The notes: generated by a model not told the origin, from the sequence alone. DNA of 39,319 nucleotides from Streptomyces exfoliatus (GCF_000725545.1 NZ_JNZP01000037.1:1-39319); one strand, 5' to 3'; counted from the stretch's first letter, positions 23,912 through 32,611 are shown. A program made the numbers and translations.

Positions 23912-24667
23912 GTGGACAAGGTCATCCATCACGCCGCGGACGCCGTCGCCGGCATTCCCGACGGCGCATCACTCGCCGTCGGCGGCTTCGGCCTCAGCGG
24001 CATCCCCGAGACGCTGATCCGGGCCCTGCACGCACAGGGCGCGACCGGCCTCCGGGTCGTCTCCAACAACTGCGGTGTCGACGGACGAGGGCTCGGGATC
24101 CTGCTGTCCGCCGGACGCATCGCCCGGGTCACCGGCTCCTACGTGGGCGAGAACAAGGAGTTCGCCCGGCAGTACCTCGGCGGCGAACTGGAGGTCGAGC
24201 TCGTCCCGCAGGGGACCCTCGCAGAGCGGCTCCGGGCCGGCGGCTGCGGCATCCCCGCCTTCTACACTCCGGCCGGTGTCGGCACGCAGGTCGCCGACGG
24301 CGGACTGCCCTGGCGGTACGCGCCCGACGGCGGTGTCGCCGTCGCCTCCCCGGCCAAGGAGACACGCGAGTACGACGGTCGGCCGCATGTCCTCGAACAG
24401 GGCATCACCACCGACTTCGCGCTCGTACGGGCCTGGCGCGGCGACCGGCACGGCAATCTCGTCTTCCGCCGGGCCTCGGCCAACTTCAACCCGCTGGCCG
24501 CGATGGCCGGGCGGCTGACGATCGCCGAGGTCGAGGAGCTCGTCGAGCCCGGCGCCCTCGATCCGGACCGGGTGCACCTGCCGGGCGTCTTCGTCCAGCA
24601 CGTCGTGCCTCTCACCCCCGCCCAGGCGGCGGACAAGCAGATCGAGAAGAGGACGGTGCGCGGCTGA
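23912..24667 (+). CDS. 3-oxoacid CoA-transferase subunit A
   Basis: The 251-residue product is the alpha subunit of a class I CoA-transferase (ScoA/PcaI type). It starts [29 protein letters not shown] and holds [27 protein letters not shown] and [11 protein letters not shown], all conserved in the family. GTG 23912 follows AAAGGA. The stop shares a base with the ATG of subunit B (TGATG), so the subunits are made together. It should move CoA from succinyl-CoA to a 3-keto acid such as acetoacetate or 3-oxoadipate, which would be the end product of the ring-cleavage route. Confidence 0.92.
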   Translation: MDKVIHHAADAVAGIPDGASLAVGGFGLSGIPETLIRALHAQGATGLRVVSNNCGVDGRGLGILLSAGRIARVTGSYVGENKEFARQYLGGELEVELVPQGTLAERLRAGGCGIPAFYTPAGVGTQVADGGLPWRYAPDGGVAVASPAKETREYDGRPHVLEQGITTDFALVRAWRGDRHGNLVFRRASANFNPLAAMAGRLTIAEVEELVEPGALDPDRVHLPGVFVQHVVPLTPAQAADKQIEKRTVRG

Positions 24668-25317
24668 TGGCCTGGAACCGCAACCAGATGGCCGCGCGGG
24701 CCGCGTCGGAGCTCGCGGACGGCTCGTACGTGAACCTCGGCATCGGCCTGCCGACCCTCGTCCCGGCGTTCGTCCCGGCCGGGGTCCATGTCGTGCTGCA
24801 CTCCGAGAACGGCATCCTGGGTACGGGGCCGTATCCGGCGGAGGACGAGGTCGATCCCGATCTGATCAACGCCGGCAAGGAGACCGTCACCGTCCTTCCC
24901 GGTGCTTCCTTCTTCGACTCGGCCCTGTCGTTCGGGATGATCCGCGGCGGCCACATCGACACCGCCGTCCTGGGCGCGATGCAGGTCTCGCGGGAAGGCG
25001 ACCTGGCGAACTGGATGATCCCCGGCAAGATGGTCAAGGGCATGGGCGGAGCGATGGACCTCGTCCACGGCGCACGCCGGGTCGTCGTGCTCATGGAGCA
25101 CACGGCCAAGGACGGCGCACCGAAGATCGTCGAGAGCTGCACCCTGCCGCTGACCGGCCGCCGCTGTGTCGACCGGATCATCACCGACCTCGGCGTCCTG
25201 GACGTCACCGACCGCGGCCTCGCCCTTGTCGAGACCGCGCCCGGCGTCACCGTCGAGGCCATCCGCGCCCGCACCGACGCGTTCGTGAGCGTCGACGGCG
25301 CCACCGCCGCCTGCTGA
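24667..25317 (+). CDS. 3-oxoacid CoA-transferase subunit B
   Basis: The 216-residue beta subunit carries the active-site segment [14 protein letters not shown], where the Glu of SENG forms the CoA thioester. [45 protein letters not shown] and the C-terminal [12 protein letters not shown] agree with ScoB/PcaJ proteins. It is translationally coupled to subunit A. I cannot separate succinyl-CoA:acetoacetate from succinyl-CoA:3-oxoadipate specificity from sequence; absence of other beta-ketoadipate genes in the window favours neither strongly. Confidence 0.93.
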   Translation: MAWNRNQMAARAASELADGSYVNLGIGLPTLVPAFVPAGVHVVLHSENGILGTGPYPAEDEVDPDLINAGKETVTVLPGASFFDSALSFGMIRGGHIDTAVLGAMQVSREGDLANWMIPGKMVKGMGGAMDLVHGARRVVVLMEHTAKDGAPKIVESCTLPLTGRRCVDRIITDLGVLDVTDRGLALVETAPGVTVEAIRARTDAFVSVDGATAAC

Positions 25318-25460
25318 ACCCCCGCTCTCCCGCCCGTCCGCGCGCGGGCCCGCGGCCTACTCATCCCCTTTTCCCTCTCATGGTCCTCCCCCCGACGCTC
25401 CCGCCGCGGACACCCGCGGTCGCCGGGGCGACGGACCGATTCCTCTCAAGGAGGTTCCTG

Positions 25461-26681
25461 GTGCCTGTGACGACCCCGCCCCTGCACATCGCCGTCGTCG
25501 GCGGCGGCATCGGCGGTCTGGCCGCCGCCCTCGCGGTCGCCCGGGCCGGCCACCGGGTGACCCTGGTGGAACGGGCCGCCCGCTTCGGTGAGATCGGGGC
25601 CGGCCTGCAGCTGGCCCCGAACGCCTCGCTCGCCCTGGAGGAACTCGGGGTCCTCGACGCCGTCCAGGGCTCCGCCGTCGCACCGCCGCGGCTCGTCATG
25701 ATGGACGCCGTGAGCGGTGAGCAGATCACCGCCCTCGACCTGCGCGGCGCCGCCTACACCAGCCGGTTCAGGCACCCGTACCTCGTCACCCACCGGACCG
25801 ACCTGCACGGGGCCCTGCTCGCCGCCTGCCGGGAGCACCCGCAGATCGACCTGCGCACCGGACACACCGTCACGGACGCCGTGGAGACGGCCGCCGAGGT
25901 GCACCTCGCCTTCGCCGAGACAGCGGAACGGCTCACGGCGGACGCGGTGGTAGCGGCGGACGGCCTGCACTCGCGGCTGCGTCGGATCCTCGTCGGAGAC
26001 GGCGACCCCGTCTGCTCGCGGTACGTGGCCTTCCGGGGCGCCCTGCCCGTCAGCGGCATGACGGGCGCCATGTCGCGGCACGCGTCGTCGGAGGCGGTCA
26101 TCGTGTGGGCCGGGCCGCGCATGCACCTCGTCCAGTACCCCGTCCGGCGCGGAGAGCTGTACAACCAGGTCGCCGTCTTCGAGAGCGACCGGTACACCCC
26201 CGACTCCGACGACTGGGGGACCGAGGCGGAGCTGGAGGAACGATTCGCCGGCGCCTGCGGGACCGTCCGGGACGCGCTGCCCCTGATCGCGCGGGACCGG
26301 CGCTGGCCCCTGTTCGACCGTCTGCCCGTCCACGACTGGGTGCACGGCCGGATCGTGCTCCTGGGCGACGCCGCCCACCCGATGCTGCAGTACCTGGCGC
26401 AGGGCGCCTGCCAGGCGCTGGAGGACGCCGTGACCCTGGGCCGTGCCCTGCGCGAAGAGACCGACCCGGAGCGGGCGTTCGCGTCCTACGCGGGCCTGCG
26501 ACGCGAGCGGGCCGCCGACATCCAGACCAACGCCCGGCGGTTCGGCGAGATCTGCCATCTGGACGGCATGGGGGCCGTGCTGCGCAACCGGCTCCTCTCG
26601 ACCCGCACGCCCGACGACTTCGACGACGTCTCCTGGGTGTGGACCTCCACGGCCGAACGCGTGCCCTCCACCACCCCGTGA
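25461..26681 (+). CDS. FAD-dependent hydroxybenzoate/salicylate-type monooxygenase
   Basis: The 406-residue flavoprotein shows IAVVGGGIGGLAAALAVARAG, the early FGEIGAGLQLAPNA segment typical of salicylate 1- and 3-hydroxybenzoate 6-hydroxylases, ADAVVAADGLHSRLR, and GRIVLLGDAAHPMLQYLAQG. GTG 25461 is chosen because AAGGAGG (25448-25454) lies 6 nt upstream. Because gentisate dioxygenase follows 22 nt later, the likely product is gentisate, made by 6-hydroxylation of 3-hydroxybenzoate or 5-hydroxylation of salicylate. This is an inference from order. It is a second, distinct FAD hydroxylase from the one at 18775. Confidence 0.9.
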   Translation: MPVTTPPLHIAVVGGGIGGLAAALAVARAGHRVTLVERAARFGEIGAGLQLAPNASLALEELGVLDAVQGSAVAPPRLVMMDAVSGEQITALDLRGAAYTSRFRHPYLVTHRTDLHGALLAACREHPQIDLRTGHTVTDAVETAAEVHLAFAETAERLTADAVVAADGLHSRLRRILVGDGDPVCSRYVAFRGALPVSGMTGAMSRHASSEAVIVWAGPRMHLVQYPVRRGELYNQVAVFESDRYTPDSDDWGTEAELEERFAGACGTVRDALPLIARDRRWPLFDRLPVHDWVHGRIVLLGDAAHPMLQYLAQGACQALEDAVTLGRALREETDPERAFASYAGLRRERAADIQTNARRFGEICHLDGMGAVLRNRLLSTRTPDDFDDVSWVWTSTAERVPSTTP

Positions 26682-26703
26682 ACAGCCACCGCAAGGAGAC
26701 ACC

Positions 26704-27741
26704 ATGACCGACGACCCCGCCTACCAGGCCCTCGACGCGCTGGGCGCCGCTCCGCTCTGGCGCTTCTACGGCAACCTGTTCCCCGCCGAGCCCCGCAGCC
26801 GGGCCGTGCCCTACCGGTGGAGCTGGCGAGAACTCCGACCCCACCTGCTGCACTTCTCCGGGACCCTGTCCCTGGACGAGGCCGAACGACGGGTCCTGAT
26901 GCTCGTCAACCCCGGCCTGACGGACCCGCCCGCGACCGTCAACACCCTCTACGCGGGGCTGCAGATCATCCTTCCCGGGGAGACCGCCCAGGCGCACCGG
27001 CACACCTCCAACGCCTTCCGCTTCGTCCTGGAGGGCGAGGGCGCCTGGACCACCGTCGACGGAGAGCGTGTCTTCATGGCTCCGGGCGACCTCCTGCTCA
27101 CCCCCGGCTGGCACTGGCACGACCACACCCACGAGGGCGACGCGCCGATGATCTGGCTCGACGCGCTGGACTACCCCCTGGTCAACGCCCTGGAAGCGGG
27201 CTTCTACGAGAAGTACCCCCAGCGGCTCCAGCCCGTGACCCGACCCGACGACGCCGGATCACGCCAGTTCCTGCACGGTCGCCTGACCCCCGCGTGGATC
27301 ACCCCCGCAGGGCCGAACTCCCCCGTCACCCGCTACACGTGGCAGGAGACCAGCCGGGCCCTGGAGGCCATCGCCGACACCGCCGACGGGAGCGACGTCG
27401 ACGGCATCGTCCTGGAGTACACCAACCCCTGGACCGGCGGGCCCGTCATGCCCACCATCGGCTGCCGCGTCCAGCGGCTGCGGCCGGGCTTCGAGGGAGC
27501 CGGGCGTCGCCACACCGCGTCGACCGTCTTCAGCGTCGTCCGCGGCGAGGGCGCCACCATCGTCGACGGAAGGCGTCTCGACTGGGCCGAGAACGACACC
27601 GTCGCGATTCCCGGCTGGGCGTCCTACCGGCACCTGAACACCTCGGCGTCCGAGGACGCGGTCCTGTTCTCGTACAGCGACGAGCCCGTCATGCGCTCGC
27701 TGGGCCTGTACCGCACCGAGAGCGCCGATCCCGGCGCCTGA
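26704..27741 (+). CDS. gentisate 1,2-dioxygenase
   Basis: The 345-residue bicupin should open gentisate between C1 and C2 to give maleylpyruvate, using Fe(II). The first cupin holds the metal motif QAHRHTSNAFRFVLEGEGAWTTVDGE and the later His of PGWHWHDHTHEG. The second cupin (RRHTASTVFSVVRGEGATIVDG, IPGWASYRHLN) is degenerate, as is common in this family. An early LWRFYGNLFPAEPRS and the WRELRPHLLH segment match gentisate dioxygenases and not homogentisate enzymes. ATG 26704 follows AAGGAG. It sits between the hydroxylase and an FAH-fold hydrolase. Confidence 0.93.
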   Translation: MTDDPAYQALDALGAAPLWRFYGNLFPAEPRSRAVPYRWSWRELRPHLLHFSGTLSLDEAERRVLMLVNPGLTDPPATVNTLYAGLQIILPGETAQAHRHTSNAFRFVLEGEGAWTTVDGERVFMAPGDLLLTPGWHWHDHTHEGDAPMIWLDALDYPLVNALEAGFYEKYPQRLQPVTRPDDAGSRQFLHGRLTPAWITPAGPNSPVTRYTWQETSRALEAIADTADGSDVDGIVLEYTNPWTGGPVMPTIGCRVQRLRPGFEGAGRRHTASTVFSVVRGEGATIVDGRRLDWAENDTVAIPGWASYRHLNTSASEDAVLFSYSDEPVMRSLGLYRTESADPGA

Positions 27742-27793
27742 CCACCCGTCTCTGTCCCCCACCTTCCTCTCCCACATCCTCAAGGAGGCCTTG

Positions 27794-28657
27794 ATGCGTC
27801 TGGCCATGTTCGACAAGGGACGGCTCGGCGTCGTCGACGGCGACACGATCACCGACGTGACCGACCAGATCGCCGTCCCCTCCGGCGGCCCGGCCGGTGT
27901 GCTCCACCACTACATCGAGACGGTGTCCCTCGGCACCGGCCCGGCGCTGGACCCGGAACGCGGCCGCCGCGTTCCGCTGGCGGAGGTGACACTGGAGGCG
28001 CCGCTGCCCCGGCCCGGCAAGATCGTCGGAGCGCCGGTCAACTACCTCGATCACAAGGCGGAGATGGACTACCCCACCTCCATCGCCGACCTCGGCGTCT
28101 TCCTGAAGGCGAACTCGTCGGTGATCGGTCCGGGCCAGGACGTCGTCCTGCCCTACTCCGACAAGCGCACCGACCAGGAGGGCGAACTGGGCGTCGTCAT
28201 CGGCCGGACCGCGACACGGGTGAGCGCCGACGACGCGCTGGACCACGTCTTCGGCTACACCTGTCTGCTGGACATCACCGTGCGCTCCGGTGAGGACCGC
28301 TCCACCCGCAAGTCCTTCGACACCTTCACCCCGATCGGCCCCTGGGTGGTGACCGCCGACGAGATTCCCGACCCCGACCGGCTCGACCTGCGCTGCGACG
28401 TGGCAGGCGAGACGCGCCAGCGCACCAGCACCGCGGACCTCGTCTTCGGCGTCCGTGAACTGGTCGCGTACGCGTCGTCGGTGATGACCCTGTACCCGGG
28501 CGACGTGATCGCGACGGGCACCCCGGCGGGTGTCGGCCCGCTCGGCCACGGCGATCGTGTGGTCGTGGAGATCGAGCGGGTCGGCCGGCTGGAGGTGGGC
28601 GTGGACGGCTCCATAGCCGTGCCCTACGCCACCCGCCCGGGCCACCGCCGCGCCTGA
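27794..28657 (+). CDS. FAH superfamily protein 3 (probable fumarylpyruvate/maleylpyruvate hydrolase)
   Basis: The 287-residue protein shows IVGAPVNYLDHKAEMDY, FLKANSSVIGPGQDVVLP, the metal segment DQEGELGVVIGR, FGYTCLLDITVRSGEDRSTRKSFDTFTPIGPW and YPGDVIATGTPAGVGPLGHGD. AAGGAGG lies 5 nt before ATG 27794 (TTG 27791 is possible). Behind gentisate dioxygenase, the expected job is to split fumarylpyruvate or maleylpyruvate to pyruvate and fumarate or maleate. No maleylpyruvate isomerase is visible in the window, so either it is elsewhere or this enzyme hydrolyses maleylpyruvate directly. A hairpin follows 3 nt after the stop. Confidence 0.9.
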   Translation: MRLAMFDKGRLGVVDGDTITDVTDQIAVPSGGPAGVLHHYIETVSLGTGPALDPERGRRVPLAEVTLEAPLPRPGKIVGAPVNYLDHKAEMDYPTSIADLGVFLKANSSVIGPGQDVVLPYSDKRTDQEGELGVVIGRTATRVSADDALDHVFGYTCLLDITVRSGEDRSTRKSFDTFTPIGPWVVTADEIPDPDRLDLRCDVAGETRQRTSTADLVFGVRELVAYASSVMTLYPGDVIATGTPAGVGPLGHGDRVVVEIERVGRLEVGVDGSIAVPYATRPGHRRA

Positions 28658-28660
28658 CTC

Positions 28661-28688
28661 TCCGTCGTCCTCGCGGGGCGGCGACGGA
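28661..28688 (+). terminator. hairpin ending the gentisate genes
   Basis: TCCGTCG (28661-28667) and CGACGGA (28682-28688) are perfect 7-bp arms with a 14-nt loop, directly after the stop. It probably closes the gentisate transcript. Confidence 0.5.
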
Positions 28689-29152
28689 AGGCGGGAACTC
28701 GGCCGCGGGACGGCCTGTTCAGCATGAGATCGCGGGGGCGGCGGTGACGGGGCGCGGCGCCGTGGCGCCCGAGCGGGCAGGGCGAAGAGAGAGCACTGGG
28801 CGACCTTCCGGTCCAGGTCGGCCAGAACGGCCGCGACAATGACGGTGCCTTCGTCAGGTGTCACCTTCCCGAGGCCGTGCCCGCCGGACGGTAGGCGCGC
28901 CTGCGGCCGCCCTCACCCGGGCGACCGGGATCGGGCTCGCCCCACTCGTGACCGCCACCGCGCACCCGCTGACGCAGCGGGCGCGCGGTGGTTTTCGGGC
29001 ATCCGCCCGGCGGGCGCTGATGAAACGTTTCGACACGCCCTGGGCGACCCGGACCGGAGACCGGCCGGGCCCTGCGGGCGATCCCGGCGCCCAGTCCTGC
29101 CGACCGCAAGGGAATGGGGCCGCTCAGGGCGAGCCACTGATAGCCCAACGCC
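28689..29152. other. non-coding gap before the rhamnose operon
   Basis: About 460 bp lie between the hairpin and the rhamnose promoter. Short open frames exist on both strands, but none has a ribosome site together with recognisable protein features. The region is less biased in third-position GC. It includes a GC-rich imperfect hairpin around 28758-28776 and a LacI-like palindrome at 29021-29032. I see no RNA gene. Confidence 0.5.
29021..29032. promoter_or_regulatory. upstream LacI-like palindrome, TGAAACGTTTCG
   Basis: GAAACGTTTC (29022-29031) is a perfect CG-centred palindrome; with flanks it reads TGAAACGTTTCG, 11 of 12 positions fitting TGAAACGTTTCA. It shares TGAA-N-CG-N-TTC with the operator at 29193 and lies 172 bp upstream of it, centre to centre. 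Confidence 0.4.
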
Positions 29153-29181
29153 TTGACGGCCACCCGGTCGCGGGCTAGCTT
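29153..29181 (+). promoter_or_regulatory. promoter of the L-rhamnose operon
   Basis: TTGACG (29153-29158) and TAGCTT (29176-29181) are separated by 17 nt, a very good match to the vegetative sigma consensus of Streptomyces. The start point would be near 29188, about 80 nt before the isomerase ATG. Confidence 0.7.
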
Positions 29182-29192
29182 CCTCCACGGAA

Positions 29193-29204
29193 TGAATCGA
29201 TTCA
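29193..29204. promoter_or_regulatory. operator of the L-rhamnose operon, TGAATCGATTCA
   Basis: TGAATCGATTCA is a perfect 12-bp CG-centred palindrome of LacI-family type. It begins about 5 nt after the predicted start point, ideal for repression. No LacI gene is adjacent; the regulator is either the one at 13102 or encoded elsewhere. Confidence 0.65.
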
Positions 29205-29270
29205 CATCATCGGTTCCGCACTCCTCGGCCCCGCTTCCGGGGCCCCTCTTCCAGTCATCCCGAGGTGACC

Positions 29271-30446
29271 ATGCCTGACATCGCCGCCGTGAAGGCCGCA
29301 CTCGCCGGCCAGCGGATCGAGACACCCTCCTGGGGCTACGGGAACTCCGGCACCCGATTCAAGGTGTTCGCGCAGGCGGGAGTGCCCCGCACCCCGTTCG
29401 AGAAGCTCGACGACGCCGCCCAGGTCCACGCCTTCACCGGCGTCGCCCCCAAGGTCTCGCTGCACATCCCGTGGGACCGGGTCGAGGGCCCCGACGGATA
29501 CGCGGACCTGGCGGCGTACGCGAAGGAGCGCGGCCTGGAGCTGGGCGCGATCAACTCCAACACCTTCCAGGACGACGACTACAAGCTGGGCAGCGTCTGC
29601 CACCCGGACGCGAAGGTCCGCCGCAAGGCCGTCGACCACCTCCTGGAGTGCGTCGACATCATGGACGCCACCGGCTCCACCGACCTGAAGCTGTGGTTCG
29701 CCGACGGTACGAACTACCCCGGCCAGGACGACGTCGTGGGCCGTCAGGACCGGCTGGCCGAGGCGCTGGCCGAGGTGTACGCGCGTCTCGGCGACGGGCA
29801 GCGTCTGCTCCTCGAGTACAAGTTCTTCGAGCCCGCCTTCTACACCACCGACGTGCCGGACTGGGGAACCTCGTACGCGCACTGCCTCAAGCTGGGCCCG
29901 AAGGCCCAGGTGGTCGTGGACACCGGGCACCACGCTCCCGGCACGAACATCGAGTTCATCGTCGCGTTCCTCCTGCGGGAGGGGAAGCTCGGCGGCTTCG
30001 ACTTCAACTCGCGCTTCTACGCCGACGACGACCTGATGGTCGGCTCGGCCGACCCCTTCCAGCTCTTCCGGATCATGCACGAGGTCGCCAAGAACGGCGG
30101 CCTGGACGCCGCCACGAACGTGGCCTTCATGCTCGACCAGTGCCACAACATCGAGGCGAAGATCCCGGCCGTGATCCGCTCGGTGATGAACGTCCAGGAG
30201 GCCACCGCCAAGGCCCTCCTCGTCGACCTCGACGCGCTGCGCGACGCCCAGCGGTCCGGCGACGTGCTCGCCGCCAACGCGGTCCTGATGGACGCCTACA
30301 ACACCGATGTCCGTCCCCTGCTGCGTGAACTCCGCCAGGAACAGGGCCTGGCCCCCGACCCGGTCGCCGCCTACCGGGACTCCGGCCGGCAGGAACGGAT
30401 CGCCGCCGAGCGCGTCGGGGGCGAACAGGCCGGCTGGGGCGCGTAA
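29271..30446 (+). CDS. rhaI: L-rhamnose isomerase (RhaI type)
   Basis: The 391-residue cytoplasmic enzyme converts L-rhamnose to L-rhamnulose. It is the Pseudomonas stutzeri-like type, not the E. coli RhaA type. Conserved segments are ETPSWGYGNSGTRFKVF, VSLHIPWD, DLKLWFADGTNYPGQ, LLEYKFFEPAFYTTD, VVVDTGHHAPGTN, FDFNSRFYADDDL and FMLDQCHNIEAKI. Likely metal ligands are Glu182, Asp217, His220, Asp252, Asp254 and Asp289. Asp244 stands where, as far as I recall, the P. stutzeri enzyme has His281. ATG 29271 has GAGGTG close upstream; GTG 29265 is an alternative. It heads the rhamnose operon behind the promoter and operator at 29153-29204. Confidence 0.93.
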   Translation: MPDIAAVKAALAGQRIETPSWGYGNSGTRFKVFAQAGVPRTPFEKLDDAAQVHAFTGVAPKVSLHIPWDRVEGPDGYADLAAYAKERGLELGAINSNTFQDDDYKLGSVCHPDAKVRRKAVDHLLECVDIMDATGSTDLKLWFADGTNYPGQDDVVGRQDRLAEALAEVYARLGDGQRLLLEYKFFEPAFYTTDVPDWGTSYAHCLKLGPKAQVVVDTGHHAPGTNIEFIVAFLLREGKLGGFDFNSRFYADDDLMVGSADPFQLFRIMHEVAKNGGLDAATNVAFMLDQCHNIEAKIPAVIRSVMNVQEATAKALLVDLDALRDAQRSGDVLAANAVLMDAYNTDVRPLLRELRQEQGLAPDPVAAYRDSGRQERIAAERVGGEQAGWGA

Positions 30447-30513
30447 GCCCCCCGCCCCCTCACGTCCGTACCTCCCGACCCGCCTGCCCTCCCGCTCCCG
30501 AAGGAAGAAGCTC

Positions 30514-32559
30514 ATGGCCTCCGCCACCCACCCCGAAGTCGCCGCCCTCCTCGGGCGCGCGCACCGCCTCGGCTCCGACCCGCGCAACACCAACTACGCC
30601 GGCGGCAACGCCTCCGCGAAGGGCTCCGTCACCGACCCGGTCACCGGCGGCGACATCGAGCTCATGTGGGTCAAGGGCTCGGGCGGCGACCTGGGCACCC
30701 TGACCGAGGAGGGCCTGGCGGTCCTGCGCCTGGACCGGCTGCGCGCGCTGACCGAGGTGTACCCGGGGGTGGAGCGCGAGGACGAGATGGTCGCCGCGTT
30801 CGACTACTGCCTGCACGGCAAGGGCGGCGCCGCTCCGTCGATCGACACGGCCATGCACGGTCTGGTGGACGCCGCACACGTGGACCACCTGCACCCGGAC
30901 TCCGGGATCGCACTGGCCTGCGCGGCCGACGGCGAGGCGCTGACCAAGGAGTGCTACGGCGAGAAGGTCGCCTGGGTACCGTGGCGGCGCCCCGGATTCC
31001 AGCTGGGTCTGGACATCGCGGCGATCAAGGAGGCTCACCCGAGGGCCGTCGGCGTCGTCCTGGGCGGCCACGGCATCACCGCTTGGGGAGCGAGCGCCGA
31101 GGCGTGCGAGACCAACGCCCTGTGGATGATCCGCACGGCCGAGACGTTCCTCGCCGACCGGGGCAGGGAGCGGCCGTTCGGCGCGCCGGTGGACGGCTAC
31201 GCGCCCCTCGACGAGGAGCGGCGCCGGGAGCGCGCCGCGGCGCTCGCGCCCGTGATCCGGTCCCTGGCCTCCCAGGACCGGCCGCAGGTCGGCCACTTCA
31301 CCGACACGGACGTCGTCCTGGACTTCCTGGCCCACGACGAGCACCCGCGGCTCGCGGCCCTGGGCACCTCCTGCCCGGACCACTTCCTGCGCACCAAGGT
31401 CCGCCCGCTCGTCCTGGACCTGCCCGCCTCCGCGCCACTGGAGGAGGCGGTCGCCCGGCTGAAGGAGCTCCACACCACCTACCGCGAGGAGTACGCGGCC
31501 TACTACGCGCGGCACGCCACCGCCGGCTCCCCCGCGATGCGCGGCGCCGACCCGGCGATCGTGCTGGTCCCGGGCGTCGGGATGTTCTCCTTCGGCAAGG
31601 ACAAGCAGACCGCCCGGGTGGCGGGCGAGTTCTACGTCAACGCGATCAACGTGATGCGCGGCGCCGAGGCCGTCTCCTCCTACGCCCCCATCGAGGAGTC
31701 GGAGAAGTTCCGCATCGAGTACTGGGACCTCGAGGAGGCCAAGCTGCGGCGCATGCCGAAGCCGAAGCCGCTGGCCACCCGGGTGGCCCTCGTGACGGGC
31801 GCCGGCTCCGGCATCGGCAAGGCCATCGCGCACCGGCTGGTCGCCGAGGGGGCCTGTGTCGTGGTCGCCGACCTGAACGCCGAGAACGCGGCGGCCGTGG
31901 CCGACGAGCTGGGCGGCTCGGACAAGGCGGTGGCGGTCACGGTCGACGTCACCTCCGAGGAGCAGATCGCCGAGGCGTTCAAGGTCGCCGCCCTCGCCTT
32001 CGGCGGTGTCGACCTGGTGGTCAACAACGCCGGCATCTCCATCTCCAAGCCGCTGCTGGAGACCACGGCCCGCGACTGGGACCTGCAGCACGACATCATG
32101 GCCCGCGGCTCGTTCCTCGTGTCCCGCGAGGCCGCCCGGATCATGATCGAGCAGGGCCTCGGCGGCGACATCGTCTACATCGCCTCCAAGAACGCGGTCT
32201 TCGCCGGTCCGAACAACATCGCGTACTCGGCCACCAAGGCCGATCAGGCCCACCAGGTCCGCCTGCTGGCGGCGGAGCTGGGTGAGCACGGCATCCGCGT
32301 CAACGGCGTGAACCCGGACGGGGTGGTGCGCGGCTCCGGCATCTTCGCCGCCGGCTGGGGCGCCCAGCGGGCCGCCACGTACGGCATCGAGGAGAACAAG
32401 CTCGGCGAGTTCTACGCCCAGCGGACCCTGCTCAAGCGCGAGGTCCTCCCGGAGCACGTCGCGAACGCGGTCTTCGCCCTCGCCGGCGGGGACCTCACCC
32501 ACACGACCGGCCTGCACGTCCCTGTCGACGCCGGCGTGGCGGCCGCTTTCCTGCGCTGA
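30514..32559 (+). CDS. rhaD: bifunctional L-rhamnulose-1-phosphate aldolase / L-lactaldehyde dehydrogenase
   Basis: The 681-residue protein joins two enzymes. The N-terminal class II aldolase part (to about residue 420) has NTNYAGGNASAKGS, the zinc motif HVDHLHPDSG and VGVVLGGHGITAWG; it splits L-rhamnulose-1-phosphate into DHAP and L-lactaldehyde. The C-terminal part (from about 425) is a complete SDR, with VALVTGAGSGIGKAIAH, VNNAGIS, VYIASKN and YSATKADQ, that oxidises L-lactaldehyde to L-lactate with NAD. The length equals that of known RhaD/RhaEW fusions. ATG 30514 follows AAGGAAG. Lactate made here would feed the lut genes in the same operon. Confidence 0.93.
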   Translation: MASATHPEVAALLGRAHRLGSDPRNTNYAGGNASAKGSVTDPVTGGDIELMWVKGSGGDLGTLTEEGLAVLRLDRLRALTEVYPGVEREDEMVAAFDYCLHGKGGAAPSIDTAMHGLVDAAHVDHLHPDSGIALACAADGEALTKECYGEKVAWVPWRRPGFQLGLDIAAIKEAHPRAVGVVLGGHGITAWGASAEACETNALWMIRTAETFLADRGRERPFGAPVDGYAPLDEERRRERAAALAPVIRSLASQDRPQVGHFTDTDVVLDFLAHDEHPRLAALGTSCPDHFLRTKVRPLVLDLPASAPLEEAVARLKELHTTYREEYAAYYARHATAGSPAMRGADPAIVLVPGVGMFSFGKDKQTARVAGEFYVNAINVMRGAEAVSSYAPIEESEKFRIEYWDLEEAKLRRMPKPKPLATRVALVTGAGSGIGKAIAHRLVAEGACVVVADLNAENAAAVADELGGSDKAVAVTVDVTSEEQIAEAFKVAALAFGGVDLVVNNAGISISKPLLETTARDWDLQHDIMARGSFLVSREAARIMIEQGLGGDIVYIASKNAVFAGPNNIAYSATKADQAHQVRLLAAELGEHGIRVNGVNPDGVVRGSGIFAAGWGAQRAATYGIEENKLGEFYAQRTLLKREVLPEHVANAVFALAGGDLTHTTGLHVPVDAGVAAAFLR

Positions 32560-32576
32560 CCGCCGCCCCCTCATCG

Positions 32577-32611
32577 CCCCGGGGCCGGTGACTGACGCAC
32601 CGGCCCCGGGG
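32577..32611 (+). terminator. hairpin between rhaD and rhaB
   Basis: CCCCGGGGCCGGTG (32577-32590) and CACCGGCCCCGGGG (32598-32611) are perfect 14-bp arms with loop ACTGACG, 17 nt after the rhaD stop. No T run follows. It may attenuate the kinase and lut genes or stabilise the upstream message. Confidence 0.55.

Noticed and set aside
28839..29156. Small genes in the gap before the rhamnose operon
   Set aside because: Several short frames exist on both strands, but none has start signals or recognisable features.
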